Positions 49,209 to 57,411 of a stretch of DNA of 64,000 nt are shown here, in pieces. The first letter of the stretch is position 1. The number at the start of each line of letters is the position of its first letter. A program made the translations under genes and the position numbers. Origin of the DNA: JAOPZW01 sp036379935 (lineage in GTDB: Bacteria > Actinomycetota > Thermoleophilia > Solirubrobacterales > Solirubrobacteraceae); assembly GCA_036379935.1 (NCBI GenBank), contig DASVFT010000092.1, positions 1-64,000 on the forward strand, read 5' to 3'. The notes beneath the pieces are model-generated. The model was not told the origin of the DNA, searched no databases, and saw only the letters and a program-made list of their open reading frames with translations.

Positions 49209-50458
49209 CCGAGGTCTCCGACTATCGCCGGCAGGAGGACTCGATCGACATCTCGGCGCGCACGCAGACGATCGAGCGCGCGGAGGGGCTCGAGCAGGAG
49301 CTCCTGACCATCAACTTCGGACCGCACCATCCCGCCACCCATGGCGTGCTGCGGCTGCTGGTCACGCTCGAGGGCGAGGTCGTGCGCGACCTCAAGCCGA
49401 TCATCGGCTACGTCCACACGGGGATCGAGAAGACGGCCGAGGACAAGAGCTACTGGAAGGTCATCCCCGTCGTCGAGCGGATGGACTACCTGGCCTACTA
49501 CTTCAACGCCATGACGTTCTGCGGGGCGGTGGAGACGCTCGTCGAGGTCGAGGTGCCCAAGCGCGCGCAGTACCTGCGCGTCATCCACATGGAGCTCAAC
49601 CGCATCATGAGCCACCTCGTGTGGCTGGGGACCAGCGCGCTGGATCTCGGCGCGATCTCGATGTTCTGGTACGGGTTCCGCGAGCGCGAGACGATCCTCG
49701 ACCTCTTCGAGATGTCCTCCGGCCAGCGGATGCACACGCGCTACATCCAGGTCGGCGGCGTGATCGAGGACATCCCGCCGGGCTTCGCCGAGCGCGTGCG
49801 CGCGTTCTGCAAGCTCATGCCTGAGCGCATCGACTCCTACGAGGACCTGCTGGCCAAGAACGAGATCGTCCTTCAGCGCCTGCGCAACGTGGGCACGCTG
49901 TCGCTCCAGGAGCTGCTGGCCCTGGGCGTGACCGGCCCGCTGCTGCGCGCCGCCGGCCATCCGTGGGACCTGCGCAAGGCGACGCCCTACTCGTCCTACG
50001 AGGACTTCGAGTTCAAGATCCCGATCGGCACGGTGGGCGACAACTACGACCGCTTCTTCGTGCGCATGGCGGAGATGCGCGAGTCGGTGAAGATCGTCGA
50101 GCAGGCGCTCGACGGCCTGCCCGAGGGACCCTTCATGACCGAGGACCGCAAGGTCGCGCTGCCGCCGCGGTGGGAGCTGGCCACCTCGATGGAGGCCCTC
50201 ATCCACCACTTCAAGCTCGTGACCGAGGGCTACCGCGTGCCGCCGGGCGAGGTCTACTACCCGATCGAATCGCCGCGCGGCGAGCTGGGCTGCTTCGTGC
50301 GCTCGGACGGCTCGAGCAAGCCCGCGCGCGTGCACATGCGCGACCCCTCGTTCGTGAACCTCCAGGCCACCGCCCCGATGGTCAAGGACCTCTACATCGC
50401 CGACCTGATCGCCACGCTGGCCGCGCTGGACCCGATCCTCGGAGGGATCGACCGGTGA
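49205..50458 (+). CDS. nuoD: NADH-quinone oxidoreductase subunit D
   Basis: The 417-residue 49-kDa-type subunit lines the quinone pocket. It shows NFGPHHPATHGVLRLLVTLEGE (with the quinone-contacting His), IGYVHTGIEKTAEDKSY and a C-terminal PSFVNLQATAPMVKDLYIADLI. GTG 49205 overlaps the nuoC stop (GTGA). Confidence 0.96.
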   Translation: MTEVSDYRRQEDSIDISARTQTIERAEGLEQELLTINFGPHHPATHGVLRLLVTLEGEVVRDLKPIIGYVHTGIEKTAEDKSYWKVIPVVERMDYLAYYFNAMTFCGAVETLVEVEVPKRAQYLRVIHMELNRIMSHLVWLGTSALDLGAISMFWYGFRERETILDLFEMSSGQRMHTRYIQVGGVIEDIPPGFAERVRAFCKLMPERIDSYEDLLAKNEIVLQRLRNVGTLSLQELLALGVTGPLLRAAGHPWDLRKATPYSSYEDFEFKIPIGTVGDNYDRFFVRMAEMRESVKIVEQALDGLPEGPFMTEDRKVALPPRWELATSMEALIHHFKLVTEGYRVPPGEVYYPIESPRGELGCFVRSDGSSKPARVHMRDPSFVNLQATAPMVKDLYIADLIATLAALDPILGGIDR

Positions 50459-50496
50459 GCCTTGAGGCAGGCATCGTCGCAGGGGGAACGGCATAG
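50455..50496 (+). other. 13-codon reading frame bridging nuoD and nuoE
   Basis: GTG 50455 overlaps the nuoD stop and reads MSLEAGIVAGGTA before TAG 50494-50496, which directly abuts the nuoE ATG. It also contains AGGGGGAA, the nuoE ribosome site. It may couple nuoE translation to nuoD. It could be coincidental. Confidence 0.35.
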
Positions 50497-51123
50497 ATGG
50501 CGATCGATCCCCAGCGCGTGCCGCGCTTCGGGCACGGCTCGCGCGTCCCGGGCTGGGACGAGGCGGCCGACCTCTCGAAGGATCCGGCCGAGGTCCCCGA
50601 CCCCGCGACCACGCCGGTGCCCGAGGACCTGCGAGCGCGCATCGAGGAGTACATGCGCCGCTATCCGGACCCCCGGTCGGCCGTGATCCCGGCGCTGCAC
50701 ACCGTGCAGGACCGCTACGGCTGGTGCAGCCCCGAAGGCATCGAGCAGGCGGCCTGCGTCATGCGCCTCACGCCCGCCTATCTCCTTTCGGTGGCCACCT
50801 TCTACGACATGCTCTTCACGACGCCGGTGGGGCGCAACGACGTCTTCGTGTGCACCAACATCTCGTGCTCGCTGTGCGGCGCCGACGAGCTCTTCGCCGC
50901 CTTCCACGAGCACGCGGGCGAGGACCCGGAGTTCAACCTGCGGGCCTTCGAGTGCCTGGGAGCCTGCGACATCGCGCCGATGGCCTCGATCAACGGCCAG
51001 TACGTCGGGCCGATCCGCCCCGACGAGGTCCCCGCCGTCCTCGACGCGGTGCGCCGGGGCGAGGAGCCGCTCCCCGATCGCCAGCTGAAGTACCGCAAGT
51101 CCACCGACCCCAACGCGGCATGA
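50497..51123 (+). CDS. nuoE: NADH-quinone oxidoreductase subunit E
   Basis: The 208-residue subunit has the thioredoxin-like [2Fe-2S] N1a domain: CTNISCSLCGADEL and ECLGACDIAPM. An N-terminal extension of about 40 residues precedes the helical part (LHTVQDRYGWCSPEGIEQAA). It forms the NADH module with NuoF and NuoG. Confidence 0.95.
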   Translation: MAIDPQRVPRFGHGSRVPGWDEAADLSKDPAEVPDPATTPVPEDLRARIEEYMRRYPDPRSAVIPALHTVQDRYGWCSPEGIEQAACVMRLTPAYLLSVATFYDMLFTTPVGRNDVFVCTNISCSLCGADELFAAFHEHAGEDPEFNLRAFECLGACDIAPMASINGQYVGPIRPDEVPAVLDAVRRGEEPLPDRQLKYRKSTDPNAA

Positions 51124-52433
51124 CCAAACCACTGCTGCTCAAGGGCATCGACGAGCCCGGCCTCGACACGCTCGAGGTCTACCAGCGCCGCGGCGGCTAC
51201 GACGCCCTGCGCAAGGCGCTCTCGATGACCCGCGAGGAAGTCCTGCACGAGCTCGAGGTCTCGGGCATCCGCGGCCGCGGCGGCGCCGGCTTCGCGATGG
51301 GCAAGAAGATCTCGTTCCTGCCCAAGGGCGCCATCGACAAGTACCTCGTCTGCAACGCCGACGAGTCCGAGCCGGGGACCTTCAAGGACCGCGAGCTCAT
51401 GCAGAAGAACCCGCACATGCTCATCGAGGGCATGATCATCGCCGCCTACGCGGGGGGCATCAACCGCGCCTTCATCTACATCCGCGGCGAGTACGAGCTT
51501 CAGGCCCAGAAGCTCGAGCAGGCCGTCGAGGAGGCGAAGCGGGCCGCCTACCTCGGCGAGGGCATCCTCGGCTCCGACCACTCGCTGACCCTGTGGGTGC
51601 ACCGCGGCGCCGGCGCCTACATCTGCGGCGAGGAGACGGCGCTTCTGGACTCGCTGGAGGGCAAGCGCGGCAACCCGCGCCTGAAGCCGCCCTTCCCCGC
51701 CAACCAGGGCCTCTACCAGGGGCCCACGCTCATCAACAACGTCGAGACGCTGGCCACCGCCCCCGTCATCATCCGGATGGGCGGCGAGGAGTACGCCAAG
51801 CTCGGGACCGCCGGCTCGACGGGGACCAAGGTCGTCTCGGTGTCGGGCCACGTGCAGCGCCCCGGCAACTACGAGGTCGAGCTGGGCATCCCCTCGCGCG
51901 AGATCATCTACGGGCTGGCCGGGGGCCCGCCCGAGGGACGCGAGGTCAAGCTGTGGTTCCCCGGCGGCTCCAGCGCACCGGTCCTCACCGCCGACGACCT
52001 CGACGTTCCCTACGACTTCGACTCGCTGGCCAAGGCCGGCTCGATGCTCGGCTCGGGGGCCATCATCGTCATCGACGACTCGACCCCGGTCGTGGACGTG
52101 GCCATGAAGACGGCGAAGTTCTACCGCCACGAGTCGTGCGGCAAGTGCACCCCGTGCCGCGAGGGGACGAACTGGACCGTGAAGATGCTCGAGCGCATCG
52201 ATTCGGGCGAGGCGACGCCGATGGACCTCGACATCATGGCCGCGGTCCAAGAGAACATCATCGGCAACTGCCTGTGCGTGCTCGGCGACGCCATGGCCAT
52301 GCCGATCGGCTCGATGATCCTGAAGTTCCGCGAGGAGTTCGAGGCCCACATCGAGGCCGCGCGGGCGCGCAACGAGCTGGCCACCACCGACGAGGCGCCG
52401 CCCGAGGCGCTCATCCAAGGGGCGGTCGCCTGA
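51120..52433 (+). CDS. nuoF: NADH-quinone oxidoreductase subunit F
   Basis: The 437-residue NADH- and FMN-binding subunit has the NADH motif GIRGRGGAGFAMGKK, the FMN motif GAGAYICGEETALLDSLEGKRG and N3 cluster ligands ESCGKCTPCREG plus the later NCLCVLGD. It receives hydride from NADH. ATG 51120 overlaps nuoE (ATGA). Confidence 0.96.
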   Translation: MTKPLLLKGIDEPGLDTLEVYQRRGGYDALRKALSMTREEVLHELEVSGIRGRGGAGFAMGKKISFLPKGAIDKYLVCNADESEPGTFKDRELMQKNPHMLIEGMIIAAYAGGINRAFIYIRGEYELQAQKLEQAVEEAKRAAYLGEGILGSDHSLTLWVHRGAGAYICGEETALLDSLEGKRGNPRLKPPFPANQGLYQGPTLINNVETLATAPVIIRMGGEEYAKLGTAGSTGTKVVSVSGHVQRPGNYEVELGIPSREIIYGLAGGPPEGREVKLWFPGGSSAPVLTADDLDVPYDFDSLAKAGSMLGSGAIIVIDDSTPVVDVAMKTAKFYRHESCGKCTPCREGTNWTVKMLERIDSGEATPMDLDIMAAVQENIIGNCLCVLGDAMAMPIGSMILKFREEFEAHIEAARARNELATTDEAPPEALIQGAVA

Positions 52434-54886
52434 TGCCGCGCCCGGAGGAGCGCATGGTGTCCTTCACGATCGACGGGCTGGAGGTCACCGCGCCGCAGAA
52501 CGCGATGCTCGTCGACGCCGCCAAGCACGGCGACGTCGAGATCCCGGTCTTCTGCTACGAGCCCAAGCTCGGCGCCCCGGTGGGCGCCTGCCGCATGTGC
52601 CTGGTCGAGATCGAGGGCATCCCCAAGCTCCAGACCGGCTGCTCGACCCCGGTGAAGGACGGCATGGTCGTCCACACGCAGACCGACCGCGTACGCCAGG
52701 CGCAGGAGGCGGTGGTCGAGTTCCTGCTCATCAACCACCCGCTGGACTGCCCGGTGTGCGACAAGGGCGGCGAGTGCCCGCTGCAGGACATCTCGTTCGG
52801 CTGGGGGGGCGGGCGCTCGCGCTTCATCGAGCCCAAGCGCCACTTCCAGAAGCCGCTGGCCCTGAGCCCGCTCATCGCCATCGACCGCGAGCGCTGCATC
52901 CTGTGCTACCGCTGCGTGCGCTTCAGCCAGGAGCTCTCCGAGGACTACCAGCTCGTCCTCGAGGAGCGCGGCGCGCACACCTACGTCGCCACCTTCGACG
53001 GCCACCCCTACGTGGCCCCGTTCAGCGGCAACATCATCGAGCTCTGCCCCGTGGGGGCGCTCACCTCGCAGCCCTACCGCTTCCGCGCGCGCCCGTGGGA
53101 CATCGAGGGGGCCGGCTCGGTGTGCACGTTGTGCCCGGCCCAGTGCAACGTCACCTTCACCGTGCGCGACGAGCGCGTGCTGCGCGTGCTCGCGCGCGAC
53201 CACGCCGAGGTCGACGACGGCTGGCTGTGCGACAAGGGCCGCTTCGCCTACCAGGCGGTGCACGTCGACGAGCGCGTGACCCACCCGATGATCCGCGACG
53301 GCGGCGAGCTGCGGCGCGTCACGTGGGAGCGCGCGCTGGCCGAGGCCGGCGCCGCCCTGCGGCGCGCCAAGGGCCGCGTCGGCGCCATCGTCGGCGGCGA
53401 GACGACCAACGAGGAGGGCTTCCTCCTCCAGCGCCTCATGCGCGAGGGCCTCGATTCGGGCGACCTCGACTCGCGCCAGGGCGGCACCCTGCCGCTGGGC
53501 CTGCACCGCGCGCTGGCCGTACCCGACGCCCAGGCCACGGTGCCCGACCTCGAGTTCGCGCACGCCGTGCTCGTGCTCGACACCGAGCCGGTCGACGACA
53601 TGCCGATCGTCGACCTGCGCCTGCGCAAGGGCGTGCGCCGGCACGGCGTCAAGCTCGCGGTGGCCACCAGCCGCCCGTCGTCGCTGGACCCCAACGCGCG
53701 CGCGAGCATCCGCTATGCCCCCGGTGCGGGCGAGGCGTTCCTGCGCGCGCTCGGCGCCGCGCTCACGCCCGGCGGCGGCGACGTCGACGAGCTGGCCGCC
53801 GGCGCGGGCGCCGATGCCGGCGCGGTGCGCGGGCTCGCGCAGCTGCTGCGCAGCGCCGGCGAGGACATGGTCATCCTCTACGGCGAGCGCCTGGTCTCCG
53901 GGCCGCGCGCCGCCGAGGCCGCCCAGGCGCTGCTCGAGGTGGCCAGCGCGCTGAACGTCACCGGCGGCCGCGAGGGCGCCGGCCTGCTGTGCGTCCCCGC
54001 CGGCACCAACGGGCGCGGCCTGGCCGAGGCGGGCGTGCTGCCCAACGCCGGGCCGGGCTACGCGGCGGTCGACGGCGGCCGCGACGCGGCGGCGATCGCC
54101 GACGGCGCGCGCCACGGCGAGCTCACGGCGCTCTACCTGCTGCACGCCGATCCGCTGGTCGAGCTGCCGGGTCGCGACCGCTGGGCCGAGGCGCTGGAGC
54201 GCGCCACGACCGTCGTCGCGCACGCCGCGTGGCTCACCGAAGGCCTCCTCGAGCACGCCACGGTCGTCTTCCCGGCCGAGAGCTACGCCGAGAAGGAAGG
54301 CACGATCACCCACCCCGACGGGCGCCTGCAGCGCCTGCGGCCGGCGATCGGGCACCCGGGCGAGACGCGCGCGGAATGGTCGGTCATCGCCGACGTGGCG
54401 CGCGCCGTGGGGCTCGACCTGGGCGTGCTCACCGGCCCCATGGCCACGGCCCAGCTCGCCGACGCGGTCCCGTTCTACGCGGGCCTGACGCTGGAGGAGA
54501 TCGGCGGCAAGGGCGTGCGCTGGCAGACCCGCGCGGCGGCCGCGGCCCTCCCGGCCGCCGAGATCCAGCCCGCGAGCCTGCAGATCGCGCCGAGCGCGGC
54601 CCCCGCGAACGGTCGCCTGCGGCTCGGCACGTACCGCTCGATCTGGAACGCCCCCGAGGTGCGCGTGTCGCCGTCGTTGCAGTTCCTGCACCCGAAGCTG
54701 CGCCTGGAGATCGCTCCCTCCGACGCCCAGCGCCTCGAGCTCTTCCCGGGCGACCACGTCGTGGTGGGCTCGGACGGGCACACCGTCGACGCGACGGTGG
54801 CGGTGCGCTCGACGATGCCCGAGGGCAGCGTCTTCCTGGAGACCAACGCGCTCGAGGGGCCGTTGGTGGAGGTGCGGCGCGCGTGA
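52433..54886 (+). CDS. nuoG: NADH-quinone oxidoreductase subunit G
   Basis: The 817-residue 75-kDa-type subunit has an N-terminal [2Fe-2S] domain (CYEPKLGAPVGACRMC...GCSTPV), N4 (HPLDCPVCDKGGECPLQD), N5 (CILCYRCVRF...ELCPVGA) and an additional cluster (CTLCPAQCNVTF...GWLCDKGRF), as in long NuoG proteins carrying N7. The C-terminal half is a degenerate molybdopterin-oxidoreductase domain. ATG 52433 shares one nt with the nuoF stop. Confidence 0.95.
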   Translation: MPRPEERMVSFTIDGLEVTAPQNAMLVDAAKHGDVEIPVFCYEPKLGAPVGACRMCLVEIEGIPKLQTGCSTPVKDGMVVHTQTDRVRQAQEAVVEFLLINHPLDCPVCDKGGECPLQDISFGWGGGRSRFIEPKRHFQKPLALSPLIAIDRERCILCYRCVRFSQELSEDYQLVLEERGAHTYVATFDGHPYVAPFSGNIIELCPVGALTSQPYRFRARPWDIEGAGSVCTLCPAQCNVTFTVRDERVLRVLARDHAEVDDGWLCDKGRFAYQAVHVDERVTHPMIRDGGELRRVTWERALAEAGAALRRAKGRVGAIVGGETTNEEGFLLQRLMREGLDSGDLDSRQGGTLPLGLHRALAVPDAQATVPDLEFAHAVLVLDTEPVDDMPIVDLRLRKGVRRHGVKLAVATSRPSSLDPNARASIRYAPGAGEAFLRALGAALTPGGGDVDELAAGAGADAGAVRGLAQLLRSAGEDMVILYGERLVSGPRAAEAAQALLEVASALNVTGGREGAGLLCVPAGTNGRGLAEAGVLPNAGPGYAAVDGGRDAAAIADGARHGELTALYLLHADPLVELPGRDRWAEALERATTVVAHAAWLTEGLLEHATVVFPAESYAEKEGTITHPDGRLQRLRPAIGHPGETRAEWSVIADVARAVGLDLGVLTGPMATAQLADAVPFYAGLTLEEIGGKGVRWQTRAAAAALPAAEIQPASLQIAPSAAPANGRLRLGTYRSIWNAPEVRVSPSLQFLHPKLRLEIAPSDAQRLELFPGDHVVVGSDGHTVDATVAVRSTMPEGSVFLETNALEGPLVEVRRA

Positions 54887-55905
54887 AGCTCCCGCTGGCC
54901 GAGGTCGGCTACTTCGAGCCGTGGTGGATGCAGATCCTCAAGGCGATCGTCATCTTCGCCGTGGGCCTGCAGGCGGTGCCCATCGTCCTCATCGCCGAGC
55001 GCAAGCTGCTCGGGCGCTTCCAGAACCGCTACGGCCCCAACCGCGTCGGGCCCTACGGCGTCGCCCAGCCGCTGGCCGACATCATCAAGCTGCTGACCAA
55101 GGAGCAGTTCCGCCCGCGCACGTCGATCGGCTGGCTGTTCGCGCTGGCCCCGGTGCTGTCGATCATGACCGCCGTCGCGGCCTTCGCGATCATCCCGTTC
55201 GGCGACACGGTCGACATCTTCGGCACCAAGACGGGGCTCTACGGCCTCGACGTCTCGATCGGGCCGCTGTACCTCTTCGCCTTCGGCGCCGTCGCCTTCT
55301 ACGGGATCATGCTCGGCGGCTGGTCGTCGGGCTCGAAGTACTCGTTCCTGGGCTCGATGCGCGCGGCCGCGCAGCTCATCTCCTACGAGGTCTCACAGGG
55401 CCTCGCGCTGGTGGGCGTGGTCATGACCGCGGGCACGCTGTCGCTGACGGGGATCGTCCATGCGCAGGAGGGCATGTGGTACGTGGTCCCGCAGATCGTC
55501 GGCTTTTTGATCTTCCTGACCGCCTCCTTCGCCGAGACCAACCGCCCGCCGTTCGACCTCGTCGAGGCCGACGCCGAGCTCGTGCAGGGCTACATGACCG
55601 AGTACGGCGGTGGGCGCTTCGCGTCGTACTACTTCGCCGAGTACCTCAACGTGCTCGTGGTCGCGGGGATCGTGACCACGGTCTTCTTCGGCGGCTGGCT
55701 GCTGCCCTTCGGCATCGACCCCCCGACGTGGGTCGACCCGTTGGTCGTGCTGGCCAAGATGGGCGTCGTCGTCTTCCTCTTCATCTGGATCCGCGCGACG
55801 CTGCCGCGGCTGCGCTACGACCAGCTCATGAGCTTCGGCTGGAAGGTCCTGCTGCCGCTGGCCACCGTCAACGCGCTGGTGACCGCGATCGTGGTGGTGT
55901 CATGA
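54883..55905 (+). CDS. nuoH: NADH-quinone oxidoreductase subunit H
   Basis: The 340-residue membrane subunit connects the peripheral arm to the proton pump. It has AERKLLGRFQNRYGPNRVGPYG, SYEVSQGLALVGVV and the acidic quinone-pocket loop AETNRPPFDLVEADAELVQGY. GTG 54883 overlaps the nuoG stop. Confidence 0.96.
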   Translation: MKLPLAEVGYFEPWWMQILKAIVIFAVGLQAVPIVLIAERKLLGRFQNRYGPNRVGPYGVAQPLADIIKLLTKEQFRPRTSIGWLFALAPVLSIMTAVAAFAIIPFGDTVDIFGTKTGLYGLDVSIGPLYLFAFGAVAFYGIMLGGWSSGSKYSFLGSMRAAAQLISYEVSQGLALVGVVMTAGTLSLTGIVHAQEGMWYVVPQIVGFLIFLTASFAETNRPPFDLVEADAELVQGYMTEYGGGRFASYYFAEYLNVLVVAGIVTTVFFGGWLLPFGIDPPTWVDPLVVLAKMGVVVFLFIWIRATLPRLRYDQLMSFGWKVLLPLATVNALVTAIVVVS

Positions 55906-56447
55906 GCGGCAAGTGGGATCCGGCCGACGAGAGCGTCGTCGAGGTCATTCGTGGGCCGCGAGCCGGCGGTCCCGGCGGCACCTATCGCGCCTTCGGCGAG
56001 ACGCTGCGCGGCCTGAAGACGACGTTCCGCCGCGGCATCGTGCAGGGCGTCACCACCTTCCAGTATCCCGAGGAGAAGGTCCCCGTCTACCCGCGCTTCC
56101 GCGGGCGCCACCGCCTGCACCGCTTCGAGGACACCGGCCTGGAGAAGTGCGTGGGCTGCTCGCTGTGCGCCGCGGCGTGCCCGGCCGACTGCATCCGGGT
56201 GGTGGCGGCCGAGAACACGCCGGAGAACCGCGTGAGCGCCGGCGAGCGCTACGCGGCGGTCTACGAGATCAACCTCGCGCGCTGCATCTTCTGCGGCTAC
56301 TGCGAGGTGGCCTGCCCGTTCGACGCCATCACCATGGGCACCGACTACGAGATGTCCGACTACACCCGTCCCGACCTGATCTTCACCAAGGAGATGCTCC
56401 TCGCCGAGCCGTTCGAGCGCACGCCGCTGCGGCGCGAGGGCGAGTAG
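55902..56447 (+). CDS. nuoI: NADH-quinone oxidoreductase subunit I
   Basis: The 181-residue subunit has two ferredoxin motifs, CVGCSLCAAACPADC and CIFCGYCEVACPFDA, binding clusters N6a and N6b. ATG 55902 overlaps the nuoH stop (ATGA). Confidence 0.96.
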   Translation: MSGKWDPADESVVEVIRGPRAGGPGGTYRAFGETLRGLKTTFRRGIVQGVTTFQYPEEKVPVYPRFRGRHRLHRFEDTGLEKCVGCSLCAAACPADCIRVVAAENTPENRVSAGERYAAVYEINLARCIFCGYCEVACPFDAITMGTDYEMSDYTRPDLIFTKEMLLAEPFERTPLRREGE

Positions 56448-56462
56448 CTTCCGCGACCGCGC

Positions 56463-57110
56463 ATGGCCGAGGTCTTCTTCTTCATCGCGGCGATCGGTGC
56501 CGTCTGCGGCGCGGTGGGAGTGGTGATGGTGCGCAACCCGTTCTACGCGGTGCTGGCGCTCGTCTTCCACCTGCTCTCGCTCGCCGCGCTCTTCCTGCTG
56601 CTCCAGGCGCAGTTCGTGGCGGCGGCGCAGGTCGTCGTCTACGCGGGCGCGGTCATGGTGCTCTACGTCTTCGTCGTCGCCTACGTCGGCGCGGCCGAGC
56701 CCACGCGGCTCCGCGCGCCGGTCGGGCGCGGCCAGCGCGCGGCCGCCGTGCTCTTCGGGCTCGCGCTCTTCGTCGAGCTGGCCATCGCCGTGCTCGGCTC
56801 GAGCCTGAAGGCCGTCCCCTCCGACGGGCCGACCGTGGGCGCCGGCTTCGGCAGCCCGGCGCAGATCGGCGAGCTGCTGCTGACCAAGTTCCTGCTGCCC
56901 TTCGAGATCGCCTCGTTCCTGCTGCTCATCGCCGCCGCCGGCGCGGTCGTGCTGGCGCGCCGGCGCGGCGGCATCGGCACCGAGGAGGCCGATCGCGTGG
57001 CGGCGATGGACTTCCGGCTGCCGCCCGGCCTCGGCACGATGGCCGAGGCGGTCGGCGGGCGCAGCTCGCGCGAGCCGTTCGAGCTCGGTGCCGGGGGTGG
57101 CGGCGAGTGA
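56463..57110 (+). CDS. nuoJ: NADH-quinone oxidoreductase subunit J
   Basis: The 215-residue membrane subunit has five helices and the conserved VVVYAGAVMVLYVFVVAYVG stretch. A soluble C-terminal tail (DFRLPPGLGTMAEAVGG) is longer than in E. coli, as is usual in actinobacteria. Confidence 0.94.
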   Translation: MAEVFFFIAAIGAVCGAVGVVMVRNPFYAVLALVFHLLSLAALFLLLQAQFVAAAQVVVYAGAVMVLYVFVVAYVGAAEPTRLRAPVGRGQRAAAVLFGLALFVELAIAVLGSSLKAVPSDGPTVGAGFGSPAQIGELLLTKFLLPFEIASFLLLIAAAGAVVLARRRGGIGTEEADRVAAMDFRLPPGLGTMAEAVGGRSSREPFELGAGGGGE

Positions 57111-57406
57111 CCCTCGACTGGTACCTCGTCGTCTCGGCGCTCGTCTTCGCGGTGGGCACCATCGGGGTGCTGACGCGCCGCAACCCGCTCGTGATCCTGC
57201 TCTGCCTAGAGCTCATGCTCAACGCGGCCAACATCGCGCTGATCGCCTTCGCGCGCATGTGGGGCAACGCCGAGGGCCAGGTCTTCGCGATCGTCGTGCT
57301 GGTCGTGGCCGCTTGCGAGGTCTGCATCGGCCTGGGCCTCGTCGTCGCCGTGTACCGCCGGCGGCTGCCGATCGACGTCGACGAGATCCGGGAGCTGCAC
57401 GGCTAG
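57107..57406 (+). CDS. nuoK: NADH-quinone oxidoreductase subunit K
   Basis: The 99-residue, three-helix subunit has conserved Glu residues in LLCLELMLNAANIALIAF and AACEVCIGLGLVVAVYR, part of the proton channel. GTG 57107 overlaps the nuoJ stop (GTGA). Confidence 0.95.
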   Translation: MTLDWYLVVSALVFAVGTIGVLTRRNPLVILLCLELMLNAANIALIAFARMWGNAEGQVFAIVVLVVAACEVCIGLGLVVAVYRRRLPIDVDEIRELHG

Positions 57407-57411
57407 GCGCT

